64,000 bases of DNA, taken from Rhodospirillaceae bacterium UBA6219. Lineage in GTDB: Bacteria > Pseudomonadota > Alphaproteobacteria > Rhodospirillales > Magnetospirillaceae. The DNA lies in the NCBI GenBank assembly GCA_002435715.1, contig DISD01000068.1, positions 26,539 to 90,538 of the forward strand, in the 5' to 3' direction. The position numbers were made by a program, and so were the translations under genes. The notes beneath the pieces are model-generated. The model was given only the letters and a program-made list of their open reading frames with translations, was not told the DNA's origin and did not search any database. Positions 27,003 through 35,512 of the stretch are shown in pieces; positions within the stretch are counted from its first letter, which is position 1; each line of letters begins with the position of its first letter.

Positions 27003-27266
27003 GAGTGTCTTTCCGCGTTCCCCCAGGCGACAACTTATCCGCAACAGGGGTGGTTGAAAACCACCCAAGCGCAGGGGTGATGTAAATAACTGGTTAATCC
27101 TTTGCAGTAATGCCTGAACATTGGCCCGCATGAACGTGCGGGGGCTATGCATATTTTGCAGCGAAAGAACAGGCTCCCCCCCTTTTTCCTTGGCGGACGA
27201 ATGATTACGTAACAATCGGGACCACCGCTTGCCGGCCCCGGCCGGCCTGAGGAAATGGAGTATGCC

Positions 27267-29213
27267 ATGCCCGTCGCCGACGACATTTTCTCGCAATTCG
27301 CCCGTGCCTATGAAGGGCGCAAGGATGCCGAGATCAGCTTGGCCGAGTACCTGGATGGGTGCCGGACCGATTCCATGATGTATGCGTCAGCCGCTGAACG
27401 GATGATCGCCGCCATCGGCGAACCCAGTATCGTCGACACCGCCAAGGACCCGCGCCTCAGTCGGGTCTTCATGAACCGAACGCTGAAGGTCTATCCCGCC
27501 TTTGCCGAATTCTACGGCATGGAGGAAACCATCGAGCGCATCGTCGGCTATTTCCGCCACGCCGCCCAAGGGTTGGAGGAAAGAAAGCAGATTCTGTACC
27601 TGTTGGGACCGGTGGGCGGCGGCAAGTCGTCGCTGGCCGAACGGCTGAAGGCACTGATGGAGGTGATGCCCGTCTACGTGCTGAAGGCCGGCAAAGAGGT
27701 CAGCCCGCTGTTTGAAAGCCCGCTGGGGCTGTTCGACCCGGACACCATGGGATCGGTGCTGGAAGACAAATACGGCATCCCGCGCCGTCGCCTGCCGGGA
27801 CTGATGAGCCCATGGGCGGTCAAGCGTCTGGACGAATTCGGCGGCGACATCTCGCGCTTCAAGGTGGTCAAGGTCTATCCGTCGCGGCTTCGGCAGATCG
27901 GTGTCGCCAAATGCGAACCGGGCGACGAAAACAACCAGGACATTTCCACCCTGGTGGGCAAGGTGGACATCCGCAAACTGGAAATGTTCGGCCAGAACGA
28001 TCCCGACGCCTATTCCCATTCCGGTGGCCTGAACCGCTGCACCCAGGGCCTGCTGGAATTCGTCGAGATGTTCAAGGCCCCCATCAAGATGCTGCACCCG
28101 TTGCTGACGGCGACCCAGGAAGGCAATTACGCCGGGTCGGAAAATATCGGCGCCATGCCGTTTTCCGGCATCATCTTGGCCCATTCCAACGAAGCGGAAT
28201 GGCAGACCTTCAAGAACAACAAGAACAACGAAGCCTTCATCGACCGCATCTGCGTCATCAAGGTGCCTTATTGCCTGCGGGTCACCGAGGAACAGCGCAT
28301 CTATGACAAGCTGATCCAGACATCCGAACTGGCCAACGCGCCGTGCGCGCCGTCCACCTTGGAAATGCTGGCCCGCTTCACCGTTCTAAGCCGGTTGAAG
28401 GAACACGAGAACTCGAACCTTTATTCCAAGATGCGGGTCTATGACGGCGAAAGCATCAAGGAAACCGACCCCAAAGCGAAACCGATGCAGGAATACAAGG
28501 ATTCCGCCGGGGTGGACGAAGGCATGGACGGCATTTCCACCCGCTTCGCCTTCAAGGTTCTGTCGTCCACCTTCAATTACGACACATCCGAAGTGGCGGC
28601 CGACCCGGTGCACCTGATGTATGTGCTGGAACAAAGCATCAAGCGCGAACAATTCCCCGAGGACACCGAGAAAAAGTACCTGGAATTCATCAAGGCCGAT
28701 CTGGCCCAGCGTTATGCCGAGTTCATCGGCAACGAAATCCAGAAGGCTTACTTGGAAAGCTATCACGATTACGGCCAGAACCTGTTCGACCGCTATGTGG
28801 ATTACGCCGACGCCTGGATCGAGGATCAGGATTTCAAGGACCCCGATACCGGCCAGTTGCTGAACCGCGATTTGCTGAACCAGGAACTGTCCAAGATCGA
28901 AAAGCCGGCCGGTATCGCCAATCCCAAGGATTTCCGCAACGAAGTGGTCAAGTTCAGTCTGCGGGCACGGGCCAATAACAAGGGCCGCAACCCGTCCTGG
29001 ACGTCTTACGAAAAAATCCGTGAAGTCATCGAACGGCGCATGTTCAGCCAAGTAGAAGACCTGCTGCCGGTGATCAGCTTCGGCACCAAGAAGGACAGCG
29101 ACAGCGAAAAGAAACACCACGAATTCGTCGAACGCATGATGAGCCGCGGCTACACCGAACGCCAGGTCCGCCGCTTGGTGGAATGGTACATGCGGGTCAA
29201 ACAGGCCGGTTAA
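27267..29213 (+). CDS. prkA: PrkA-family serine protein kinase (YeaG)
   Basis: 648 residues from ATG 27267 (GGAG 7 bases upstream), rather than an in-frame ATG at 27255. An AAA-like N-terminal domain has the P-loop GPVGGGKSS (114-122); the C-terminal PrkA domain is helical and rich in acidic and aromatic residues. In enterobacteria YeaG acts with YeaH in nitrogen-starvation and stress responses. Here it heads the conserved trio prkA-yeaH-spoVR. The 264-bp gap upstream includes a CCCGCA/TGCGGG hairpin at 27125-27142. Confidence 0.95.
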   Translation: MPVADDIFSQFARAYEGRKDAEISLAEYLDGCRTDSMMYASAAERMIAAIGEPSIVDTAKDPRLSRVFMNRTLKVYPAFAEFYGMEETIERIVGYFRHAAQGLEERKQILYLLGPVGGGKSSLAERLKALMEVMPVYVLKAGKEVSPLFESPLGLFDPDTMGSVLEDKYGIPRRRLPGLMSPWAVKRLDEFGGDISRFKVVKVYPSRLRQIGVAKCEPGDENNQDISTLVGKVDIRKLEMFGQNDPDAYSHSGGLNRCTQGLLEFVEMFKAPIKMLHPLLTATQEGNYAGSENIGAMPFSGIILAHSNEAEWQTFKNNKNNEAFIDRICVIKVPYCLRVTEEQRIYDKLIQTSELANAPCAPSTLEMLARFTVLSRLKEHENSNLYSKMRVYDGESIKETDPKAKPMQEYKDSAGVDEGMDGISTRFAFKVLSSTFNYDTSEVAADPVHLMYVLEQSIKREQFPEDTEKKYLEFIKADLAQRYAEFIGNEIQKAYLESYHDYGQNLFDRYVDYADAWIEDQDFKDPDTGQLLNRDLLNQELSKIEKPAGIANPKDFRNEVVKFSLRARANNKGRNPSWTSYEKIREVIERRMFSQVEDLLPVISFGTKKDSDSEKKHHEFVERMMSRGYTERQVRRLVEWYMRVKQAG

Positions 29214-29251
29214 GGCCGGCGCCAGAGTGACGGGAAGGAGAGGGCAAACCA

Positions 29252-30538
29252 ATGAACATCATTGACCGTCGCCTGAACCCGAAAGGTAAAAGCCTGGCCA
29301 ACCGCCAGCGTTTTCTGCGCCGTGCGCGTGAGCAGATCCGAAAGGCGGTGCGCGAGGCCAGTTCCGGGCGGTCGATCACCGACATCGACGGCGGCGAAGG
29401 CGTGTCCATCCCCATGGACGGTTTGCACGAACCCAGCTTTCGTCGGGCCGCCCAAGGGGGCGTGCGTGATGCCGTGGTCCCCGGCAACAAGGAATTCGTC
29501 CCCGGCGACACCATCGCCAAGCCACCACAGCAAGGGGGCGCGGGGGGCGGTTCCGACGGGTCGCCGGATGGTGGCGGCGAGGACAGCTTTCATTTCGTGC
29601 TGTCGCGCGACGAGTTCCTGGATCTGTTCCTGGAAGATCTGGAACTGCCGGATTTGGAAAAGACCAATCTGACCAAGACGGAAAACGTTGCGTTCTCCCG
29701 TGCCGGTCTGTCGGTCACCGGTTCGCCGTCCAACTTGAATTTGGTCCGCACCATGCGCAATTCGCTGAGCCGGCGTATCGCGTTGAAGCGTCCCAAACCG
29801 GCCGAGATGGCCGAACTTCAGGCCGCCATCGTCGAGTTGGAAGAAAGCGGCGACAACCCGGAAATGCTGTCGGAATTGCGGCTGCAATACCAGGACTTGC
29901 TGACCAAGTCGCGGCGCGTCCCCTATATCGACCCCGTCGACGTGCGTTACAATCGTTTCCAGGCGGTGCCCAAGCCCATTAGTCAGGCGGTGATGTTCTG
30001 TCTGATGGATGTGTCGGGATCGATGACCGAGCACATGAAGGATTTGGCCAAGCGCTTCTACATGCTGCTGTATCTGTTCCTGACCCGGCGTTACCGCCAT
30101 GTGGACATCGTCTTCATCCGTCACACCCACACCGCCAAGGAAGTGGACGAGGAAACCTTCTTTTATTCCACCGAGACCGGCGGCACCGTGGTCTCCACCG
30201 CTTTGGCCGAGATGACCCGCATCGTCAAGGCGCGGTACTCGCCTTCTGACTGGAACATCTATGCCGCCCAGGCGTCGGACGGCGACAACACGTCTTCGGA
30301 CAACCCGGCGACGCTGAACCTGCTTTACGATTCCATCCTGCCGGTGTGCCAGTATTTCGCCTATATCGAGGTTGGCGCCGAATACAAGGATTGGCTGGGC
30401 CGCGAATCCGATCTGTGGCGGGCCTATAAAAGTGTGACCGCCGACAACATGGCCATGCGCAAGGTGCGCAGCCGGGCGCAAATCTTCCCGGTCTTTCGGG
30501 ACCTGTTCTCGCGCGAGGGCCGCCATGTCGAAGCGTAG
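29252..30538 (+). CDS. YeaH/YhbH-family protein (DUF444, VWA-like)
   Basis: 428 residues. The Lys/Arg-rich N-terminus MNIIDRRLNPKGKSLANRQR is the family signature; a glycine-rich low-complexity stretch lies at about 90-108; a von Willebrand A-type metal site (DVSGSMTEHM) is at about 252. It is the usual second gene of the PrkA stress cluster. The stop overlaps the spoVR start by 14 bases. Biochemical role unknown. Confidence 0.95.
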   Translation: MNIIDRRLNPKGKSLANRQRFLRRAREQIRKAVREASSGRSITDIDGGEGVSIPMDGLHEPSFRRAAQGGVRDAVVPGNKEFVPGDTIAKPPQQGGAGGGSDGSPDGGGEDSFHFVLSRDEFLDLFLEDLELPDLEKTNLTKTENVAFSRAGLSVTGSPSNLNLVRTMRNSLSRRIALKRPKPAEMAELQAAIVELEESGDNPEMLSELRLQYQDLLTKSRRVPYIDPVDVRYNRFQAVPKPISQAVMFCLMDVSGSMTEHMKDLAKRFYMLLYLFLTRRYRHVDIVFIRHTHTAKEVDEETFFYSTETGGTVVSTALAEMTRIVKARYSPSDWNIYAAQASDGDNTSSDNPATLNLLYDSILPVCQYFAYIEVGAEYKDWLGRESDLWRAYKSVTADNMAMRKVRSRAQIFPVFRDLFSREGRHVEA

Positions 30539-32060
30539 TCACGACAAGCTGCTGTTCACCGGCGCTGACTGGACCTTCGACAAGGTCATGCGGGTCCACG
30601 ACGCTGTGGCCGAGATCGCCCATGGTGAACTGGGCCTGGACACTTATCCCAACCAGATCGAGGTGATCACCGCCGAACAGATGCTGGACGCTTATTCGTC
30701 CATCGGCATGCCGCTGATGTACAAGCACTGGTCGTTCGGCAAGCATTTCGCCGCCGACGAATCCCTGTACCGGCGCGGCATGCGCGGTCTGGCCTATGAG
30801 ATCGTCATCAATTCCAGCCCCTGCATCAGCTACATCATGGAAGAAAATTCCATGGCCATGCAGACCCTGGTCATCGCCCATGCCGCTTTCGGCCACAACC
30901 ATTTCTTCAAGAACAACGCTTTGTTCAAGCAATGGACCGACGCCAAGGGCATCTTGGATTATCTGGAATTCGCCAAGACCTATATCCTGCATGCCGAGGA
31001 ACGCCATGGAGCGCGGGCCGTCGAACGGGTGCTGGACGCCGCCCACGCGCTGATGGGTCACGGCGTGCACAAATATCCGCGCAAGCGTCCTTTCGATCTG
31101 GCCGAGGACAAGCGTCGGCAACGGGAACGCGCCGATTGGTTCCAGCAGAATTACAATGATCTGTGGCGCACGGTACCGCGTTCCGAAAATGCCTTCCCCG
31201 AGGATTCCGAGGCGGCGGAGCGCAAGCGGGCCTTGGGGCTGCCGGAAGAAAACATTCTGTATTTCCTGGAAAAATCGGCGCCGCTTTTGGCGCCCTGGCA
31301 GCGCGAGATTTTGCGCATCGTGCGTAACATCGCCCAATATTTCTATCCGCAGAAACAGACCAAGGTGATGAACGAAGGCTGCGCCACCATGGTGCATTAC
31401 ACCATCGCCAACCGTCTGCACGACAAGGGGCTGATCGACGACGGCACCTTGATGGAAATCCTGCATTCCCACACCAACGTGGTGTTCCAGCCCGGTTTCG
31501 ACGATCCGCGCTTTTCCGGCATAAACCCTTACGCCCTGGGTTTCGCCATGATGGAAGACATCAAGCGCATCTGCGAAAATCCCAGCGACGAGGACCGCGC
31601 CTGGTTCCCCGATTTCGCCGGCATCAATGATGCCTGGGGGACGCTGCGCCACGCCTGGGCCGATTTCCGCGACGAAAGCTTCATCCTGCAATTCCTGTCG
31701 CCCAACGTCATGCGCAAGCTGCGGCTGTTCCACCTGCACGACCAGGCCGAAGCCGAAGACATGGTGGTCAAGGCCATCCACGACGAACGCGGTTATCGGG
31801 ACGTGCGCAAGACCCTGGCGAAATCCTATGACATCGGAGCGCTGGAGCCCGACATTCAGGTGGTGGACGTGGATTTGACCGGCGACCGCCGGTTGATCCT
31901 GCATCACCGCGTGGCCGACGGCATCATGCTGGATTCGCTCGAGGCGCTGCGTACGCTGCGCCATTTGGCCAATCTGTGGGGCTATCCGGTGCGTCTGGTC
32001 GAGGTGGATGGCAAATATGACGACGTGCTGAAAGTGCATGACGACGTGGAACCGGACTGA
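30525..32060 (+). CDS. spoVR: SpoVR-family protein (YcgB-like)
   Basis: 511 residues with family segments: YPNQIEVITAEQMLDAYSS, MYKHWSFGKHF, HNHFFKNN, MNEGCATMVHYTI and GINPYALGFAM. It has no membrane segment. SpoVR proteins are common far outside spore formers and co-occur with PrkA and YeaH, probably under stationary-phase or stress control. Mechanism is not established. Confidence 0.95.
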   Translation: MSKRSHDKLLFTGADWTFDKVMRVHDAVAEIAHGELGLDTYPNQIEVITAEQMLDAYSSIGMPLMYKHWSFGKHFAADESLYRRGMRGLAYEIVINSSPCISYIMEENSMAMQTLVIAHAAFGHNHFFKNNALFKQWTDAKGILDYLEFAKTYILHAEERHGARAVERVLDAAHALMGHGVHKYPRKRPFDLAEDKRRQRERADWFQQNYNDLWRTVPRSENAFPEDSEAAERKRALGLPEENILYFLEKSAPLLAPWQREILRIVRNIAQYFYPQKQTKVMNEGCATMVHYTIANRLHDKGLIDDGTLMEILHSHTNVVFQPGFDDPRFSGINPYALGFAMMEDIKRICENPSDEDRAWFPDFAGINDAWGTLRHAWADFRDESFILQFLSPNVMRKLRLFHLHDQAEAEDMVVKAIHDERGYRDVRKTLAKSYDIGALEPDIQVVDVDLTGDRRLILHHRVADGIMLDSLEALRTLRHLANLWGYPVRLVEVDGKYDDVLKVHDDVEPD

Positions 32061-32128
32061 CCAATTATGTTGCGCTGCACAATAAACTTCTGCTAAATAG
32101 AGCGTGGGGGTGAGCCGGAGTGCCCGCC

Positions 32129-32680
32129 ATGTTGTATCGCAAGTTGTTATTCCAGGAACGTGCACAGTTCCGCGCCCACCTGAAGCGCCTGTCCGCCAAC
32201 GACCGCTGTTTCCGATTCGCCCATTCCCGTGTCGACGACCAATGGATCGACAAATATGTGGACGGCATCGCTGCCGATGACATGATCCTGGGTTGTTTCG
32301 ATGGCGATGTGCTGGTCGGCGCCGCCCATATCGCCTTTGCCGGCACGGTCGCCGAGATGGGCATCAGCGTCGATCCCGCCTGCCGCATCAAGGGTATCGG
32401 CACCGAATTGACGCGGCGCGCCGTGCGCTGGACCCGCAACCGCCGGGCCGAACGGCTTTATACCCTGTGTCAAAGCGACAATCGCTCGATGCTAGGCCTG
32501 GCCCGCAAACTGGGGATGACCATCCATCGCGAATGCGGCACCGCCGAAGCCTTCTTGCCGCTGCCGCCGCCCGATCTGTTCACCGTCGGCGACGAAATCG
32601 GTGCCGAGATGGACGGTCTGGCCCAGGATTGGCTGGATACCGTGCGGGCTTGTCAGCAGGCGTTGCTGCCCAAGAGCTGA
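32129..32680 (+). CDS. GNAT-family N-acetyltransferase
   Basis: 183 residues from ATG 32129 (CCGGAG 8 bases upstream). The acetyl-CoA-binding loop is CRIKGIGTELTRRAVRW, following the substrate-facing strand VAEMGISVDPA. It starts 68 bases after spoVR. Substrate unknown. Its place next to the stress trio suggests a related regulon, but no shared signal is visible. Confidence 0.88.
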   Translation: MLYRKLLFQERAQFRAHLKRLSANDRCFRFAHSRVDDQWIDKYVDGIAADDMILGCFDGDVLVGAAHIAFAGTVAEMGISVDPACRIKGIGTELTRRAVRWTRNRRAERLYTLCQSDNRSMLGLARKLGMTIHRECGTAEAFLPLPPPDLFTVGDEIGAEMDGLAQDWLDTVRACQQALLPKS

Positions 32681-32696
32681 GTGCTATCATCGGCCC

Positions 32697-33116
32697 ATGG
32701 TCGATTTCGTCGCGTCACCGCCGCGCCGCTGGGCGCTGTTCTTCCTGGGGTGGATGTTCACCGGCCTGGGTGTCATCGGCATCTTCCTGCCCTTGTTGCC
32801 GACCACGCCGTTCCTGTTGCTGGCGGTGTGGTGCTTCGCCCGTTCGTCGCGACGTTTCCATTCCTGGCTGCTGAACCATTCCCGTTTCGGCCCCTTGCTG
32901 CGCGACTGGGAACAACACCGGGTGATCCCGGTTCGGGCCAAGGTCGTTTCGGTGACCAGCATGAGCGGGGCCATGGTGTGGATGGTGGGCTGGTCGGGGG
33001 CGCCGTGGCCGGGAATCGCCGCCATGGGGGCGGTTTGTCTGGTTGGCGCCGTCTATGTGCTGTCCAAGCCGTCTAAAACAACGACGGCTGTTCCGCCGGC
33101 GCCCGAAGCCCCTTGA
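32697..33116 (+). CDS. DUF454 (YbaN-like) small membrane protein
   Basis: 139 residues from ATG 32697. Hydrophobic helices cover about 11-43 (with the family motif FLPLLPTTPFLLLAVWCFARSS) and two at the C-terminal half. A proline/alanine tail ends the protein. Its 3' end overlaps the convergent photolyase gene by 44 bp, so both reading frames share that segment. Role unknown; DUF454 proteins sit in the inner membrane. Confidence 0.88.
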   Translation: MVDFVASPPRRWALFFLGWMFTGLGVIGIFLPLLPTTPFLLLAVWCFARSSRRFHSWLLNHSRFGPLLRDWEQHRVIPVRAKVVSVTSMSGAMVWMVGWSGAPWPGIAAMGAVCLVGAVYVLSKPSKTTTAVPPAPEAP

Positions 33117-34440
33117 ACGCCGCCAGCGCCCGTTCCCGGGCCTTGGCGTGGTCGACCATGGGGGCGGGATAGCCGGGAATTCGGCCCAACTTCCACGGTT
33201 GATGAATGGCCGCCCCGGACAGATGCGCCAGCTCCGGCACCCATGCCCGCACATAAGCGCCGTCGGGATCGAATTTCTCGCCCTGGGTCACCGGGTTGAA
33301 GATGCGGAAAAACGGCGCGGCATCGGCGCCGCAACCGGCCACCCATTGCCAGGACGCGGCGTTGTTGGCGGAATCGGCGTCCACCAGGGTGTCCCAGAAC
33401 CATTCCTCGCCTTCCTGCCAGGGGATCAGCAGATCCTTGACCAGGAAGGACGCGGTGATCATGCGCACCCGGTTGTGCATCCAGCCGGTTCGCCACAATT
33501 GCCGCATGCCGGCATCGACCATGGGATAGCCGGTCATCCCCATTTGCCACCTGCACAAGGCTTCGGGATCGTCGCGCCAGGGAAACGACGCGAAGTCGCG
33601 GCGCAACGGTTGCTGCGGCAGGCTGGGATGGTTGAACAAAAGATGGCGGCTGAATTCGCGCCAGCCCACTTCCTTCAGGAAGGTTTCCACCCCTGGGCCG
33701 GGGGGCAGGGCACGGGCGGCGTGCCAGATTTGCCGGGCCGAGATTTCGCCAAAGGCCAGATGGGGCGACAGGCGCGAGGTGGCGGCCCAATCGGCGCGGT
33801 CGCGGTTTTGGTGATAGTGTTCCACCAGCCCGGACAGGAAGTCCCGCAACAGGCGGGCGGCGCTGGTTTCGCCGGGCAGCCAGTCCGCCGCCATGCCCTG
33901 CCACCAATCCAGCTTGGGCATCAGGTTCAGCTGTTCCAGCGCCAAGCCGGGACAGGGGGCGAATTGCAGATCGGCGGGGGCGGGCAGCGGTCGGTCGGGG
34001 GCGGGCAGGGCCAGGGCGGCGCGCCAAAACGCGGTGAAAACCTGGAACTGGCCGCCATCCTTGGTGCGCACCGTGCCTGGGGCGAACAAGGAATCGCCGG
34101 GGAAGATGCGGGCCAAGTCGCCCAACCGGGCTTCGACCCGGTCCTCGACCGCCCGCAGGCGGGGATCGGCGGACCGGTTCCAATGCACCGCCCGCGCCCC
34201 GCATTCCCGGGCCAGTCGGGGGATTTCCTCCTCCGAGGCACCTATGGCCAAGGTGACGCTGCCCAAGGCGCGCAAGGATTGATGCAGCCACCAGCGCGAC
34301 GCGCCGCCAAACGGGCGGCCGCCCGCTTCGTCCAGGCAAAAGGCCAGCACCACCGGCCCCTGGCGGGCGGCGTCGTAAAGGGCAGGGTGGTCGGTCAAGC
34401 GCAGGTCGCGGCGTAGCCAGACCAGGATGGGGGCTTTCAT
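33073..34440 (-). CDS. phrB: Deoxyribodipyrimidine photolyase
   Basis: 455 residues from ATG 34440 (MKAPILVWLRRDLRLTDHPAL). The N-terminal photolyase domain is followed by the FAD-binding domain with QMGMTGYPMVDAGMRQLWRTGWMHNRVRM and the FLVKDLLIPW segment. It uses blue light to split pyrimidine dimers. The ATG overlaps the stop of the upstream PdeM-like gene (ATGA), so it is the third gene of a HIT/PdeM-like/photolyase operon. Confidence 0.95.
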   Translation of the reverse strand: MKAPILVWLRRDLRLTDHPALYDAARQGPVVLAFCLDEAGGRPFGGASRWWLHQSLRALGSVTLAIGASEEEIPRLARECGARAVHWNRSADPRLRAVEDRVEARLGDLARIFPGDSLFAPGTVRTKDGGQFQVFTAFWRAALALPAPDRPLPAPADLQFAPCPGLALEQLNLMPKLDWWQGMAADWLPGETSAARLLRDFLSGLVEHYHQNRDRADWAATSRLSPHLAFGEISARQIWHAARALPPGPGVETFLKEVGWREFSRHLLFNHPSLPQQPLRRDFASFPWRDDPEALCRWQMGMTGYPMVDAGMRQLWRTGWMHNRVRMITASFLVKDLLIPWQEGEEWFWDTLVDADSANNAASWQWVAGCGADAAPFFRIFNPVTQGEKFDPDGAYVRAWVPELAHLSGAAIHQPWKLGRIPGYPAPMVDHAKARERALAAFKGLRAPAEQPSLF

Positions 34441-35021
34441 GGCGGGGATTCCAACCGGGCGCGCGGGCGGGTGACCACCTTGCCATGGACCAGCATCAGC
34501 GCCTGGAAGGGGCGTCGGAAGGCGGACAGGAAGGCGGGTGTCATCACTTCGGTGCCGGTCAGGCGCGGCCCGAAGGCGGGCAGGGCCAGACGGCGGCCAT
34601 CGATGACGAAGGCTGGCCACAATCCGCCGTCGCAGCGGGCCAAGGGATTGGGCCGCGCCACCACCTCGCCGCCCTTGAGGACGGACGGACCGGGTTGGAG
34701 GCGAAAGGTCAGCGGCGCCAATTCCAACTGATCGGTGACCCAGTGGAATTCGTGGCTTTCGATCAGGCGTTGCAGCTCGCGGTGTTCCCGCAACGGCAAT
34801 GCCGCCTCCCACTCGGTCAGCGGCCTGCCCAGCCAGACGATGCTGCGCGGCCGACGTTGCCGAGCCAGGGCGCTCAGGCGGCGCACCGCTTCGGTGGCCA
34901 GGGCCGGGGCTGCACGGTCCTGGGGGGCGTCGATGGGGTCGGCGACGGCCAGCAATTGCCGCGCCGGCCACACCAAGGCGCCGCTGCGATCGGGCAGCAG
35001 ATGAATTCCGTTCAGCAGCAT
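34437..35021 (-). CDS. PdeM-like protein lacking metal-binding residues
   Basis: 194 residues, not a standard annotated enzyme. The frame resembles ligase-associated PdeM metallophosphoesterases: LLPDRSGALVWPARQLLAVADP at the start and GRRLALPAFGPRLTGTEV late. Where PdeM has DLHLGK, GD, GNHD and GHLHP, this protein has DPIDAP, GR, VTDQ and ARPNP. It would not bind two metals in the usual way. It is therefore best called a PdeM-like pseudoenzyme; an unrelated origin cannot be excluded. Confidence 0.6.
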   Translation of the reverse strand: MLLNGIHLLPDRSGALVWPARQLLAVADPIDAPQDRAAPALATEAVRRLSALARQRRPRSIVWLGRPLTEWEAALPLREHRELQRLIESHEFHWVTDQLELAPLTFRLQPGPSVLKGGEVVARPNPLARCDGGLWPAFVIDGRRLALPAFGPRLTGTEVMTPAFLSAFRRPFQALMLVHGKVVTRPRARLESPP

Positions 35022-35024
35022 GGG

Positions 35025-35438
35025 TCAGCCGGGGCCGTCGCCCAGGGCGTTGATCAGTTCGGCCATGTGGGCGGCCAGGAATTCGGCGTCATAGGGGGCC
35101 GGGGGCTGAAAGCCGAAGACCGGCTTGGGCCAGGCCGGATCGGTGGTGAAGCGGGCGATGACGTGGATATGCAGTTGCGGCACCACGTTGCCCAAGGCGG
35201 CGACGTTCATCTTGTCGGCACCGGTCAGGTTTTGCAGACAACGCGAGGCGAAGGCCATTTCCTGGATCAAAGTCTCGCGGTCGCTGGCATCCAGTTCGTG
35301 GATTTCGGTGACGCCATGACGGCGTGGAACCAGGACCAGCCAGGGCCAGGAACAGTCGTTCAGCAACAGAACCCGGCACAACGGCCAGTCCACCACGGGG
35401 AGTGTGTCGGCTTCCAGCCGGGGGTGCAGATCGAACAT
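35025..35438 (-). CDS. HIT-family hydrolase
   Basis: 137 residues from ATG 35438, chosen because TGGAGC lies 7 bases upstream; two earlier in-frame ATGs have no such site. The histidine-triad line is PQLHIHVIAR: the first His of the triad is Gln, as in this subgroup, and the remaining two include the expected nucleophile. It may hydrolyse nucleotide derivatives. It is first in the operon with the PdeM-like and photolyase genes. Confidence 0.88.
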   Translation of the reverse strand: MFDLHPRLEADTLPVVDWPLCRVLLLNDCSWPWLVLVPRRHGVTEIHELDASDRETLIQEMAFASRCLQNLTGADKMNVAALGNVVPQLHIHVIARFTTDPAWPKPVFGFQPPAPYDAEFLAAHMAELINALGDGPG

Positions 35439-35512
35439 TTTTAAGCTCCACATTGCCACTACCCACGTTTTCGCGGTATCACCAGCCGGACGCCCACTTG
35501 GAAGTTAATGTG

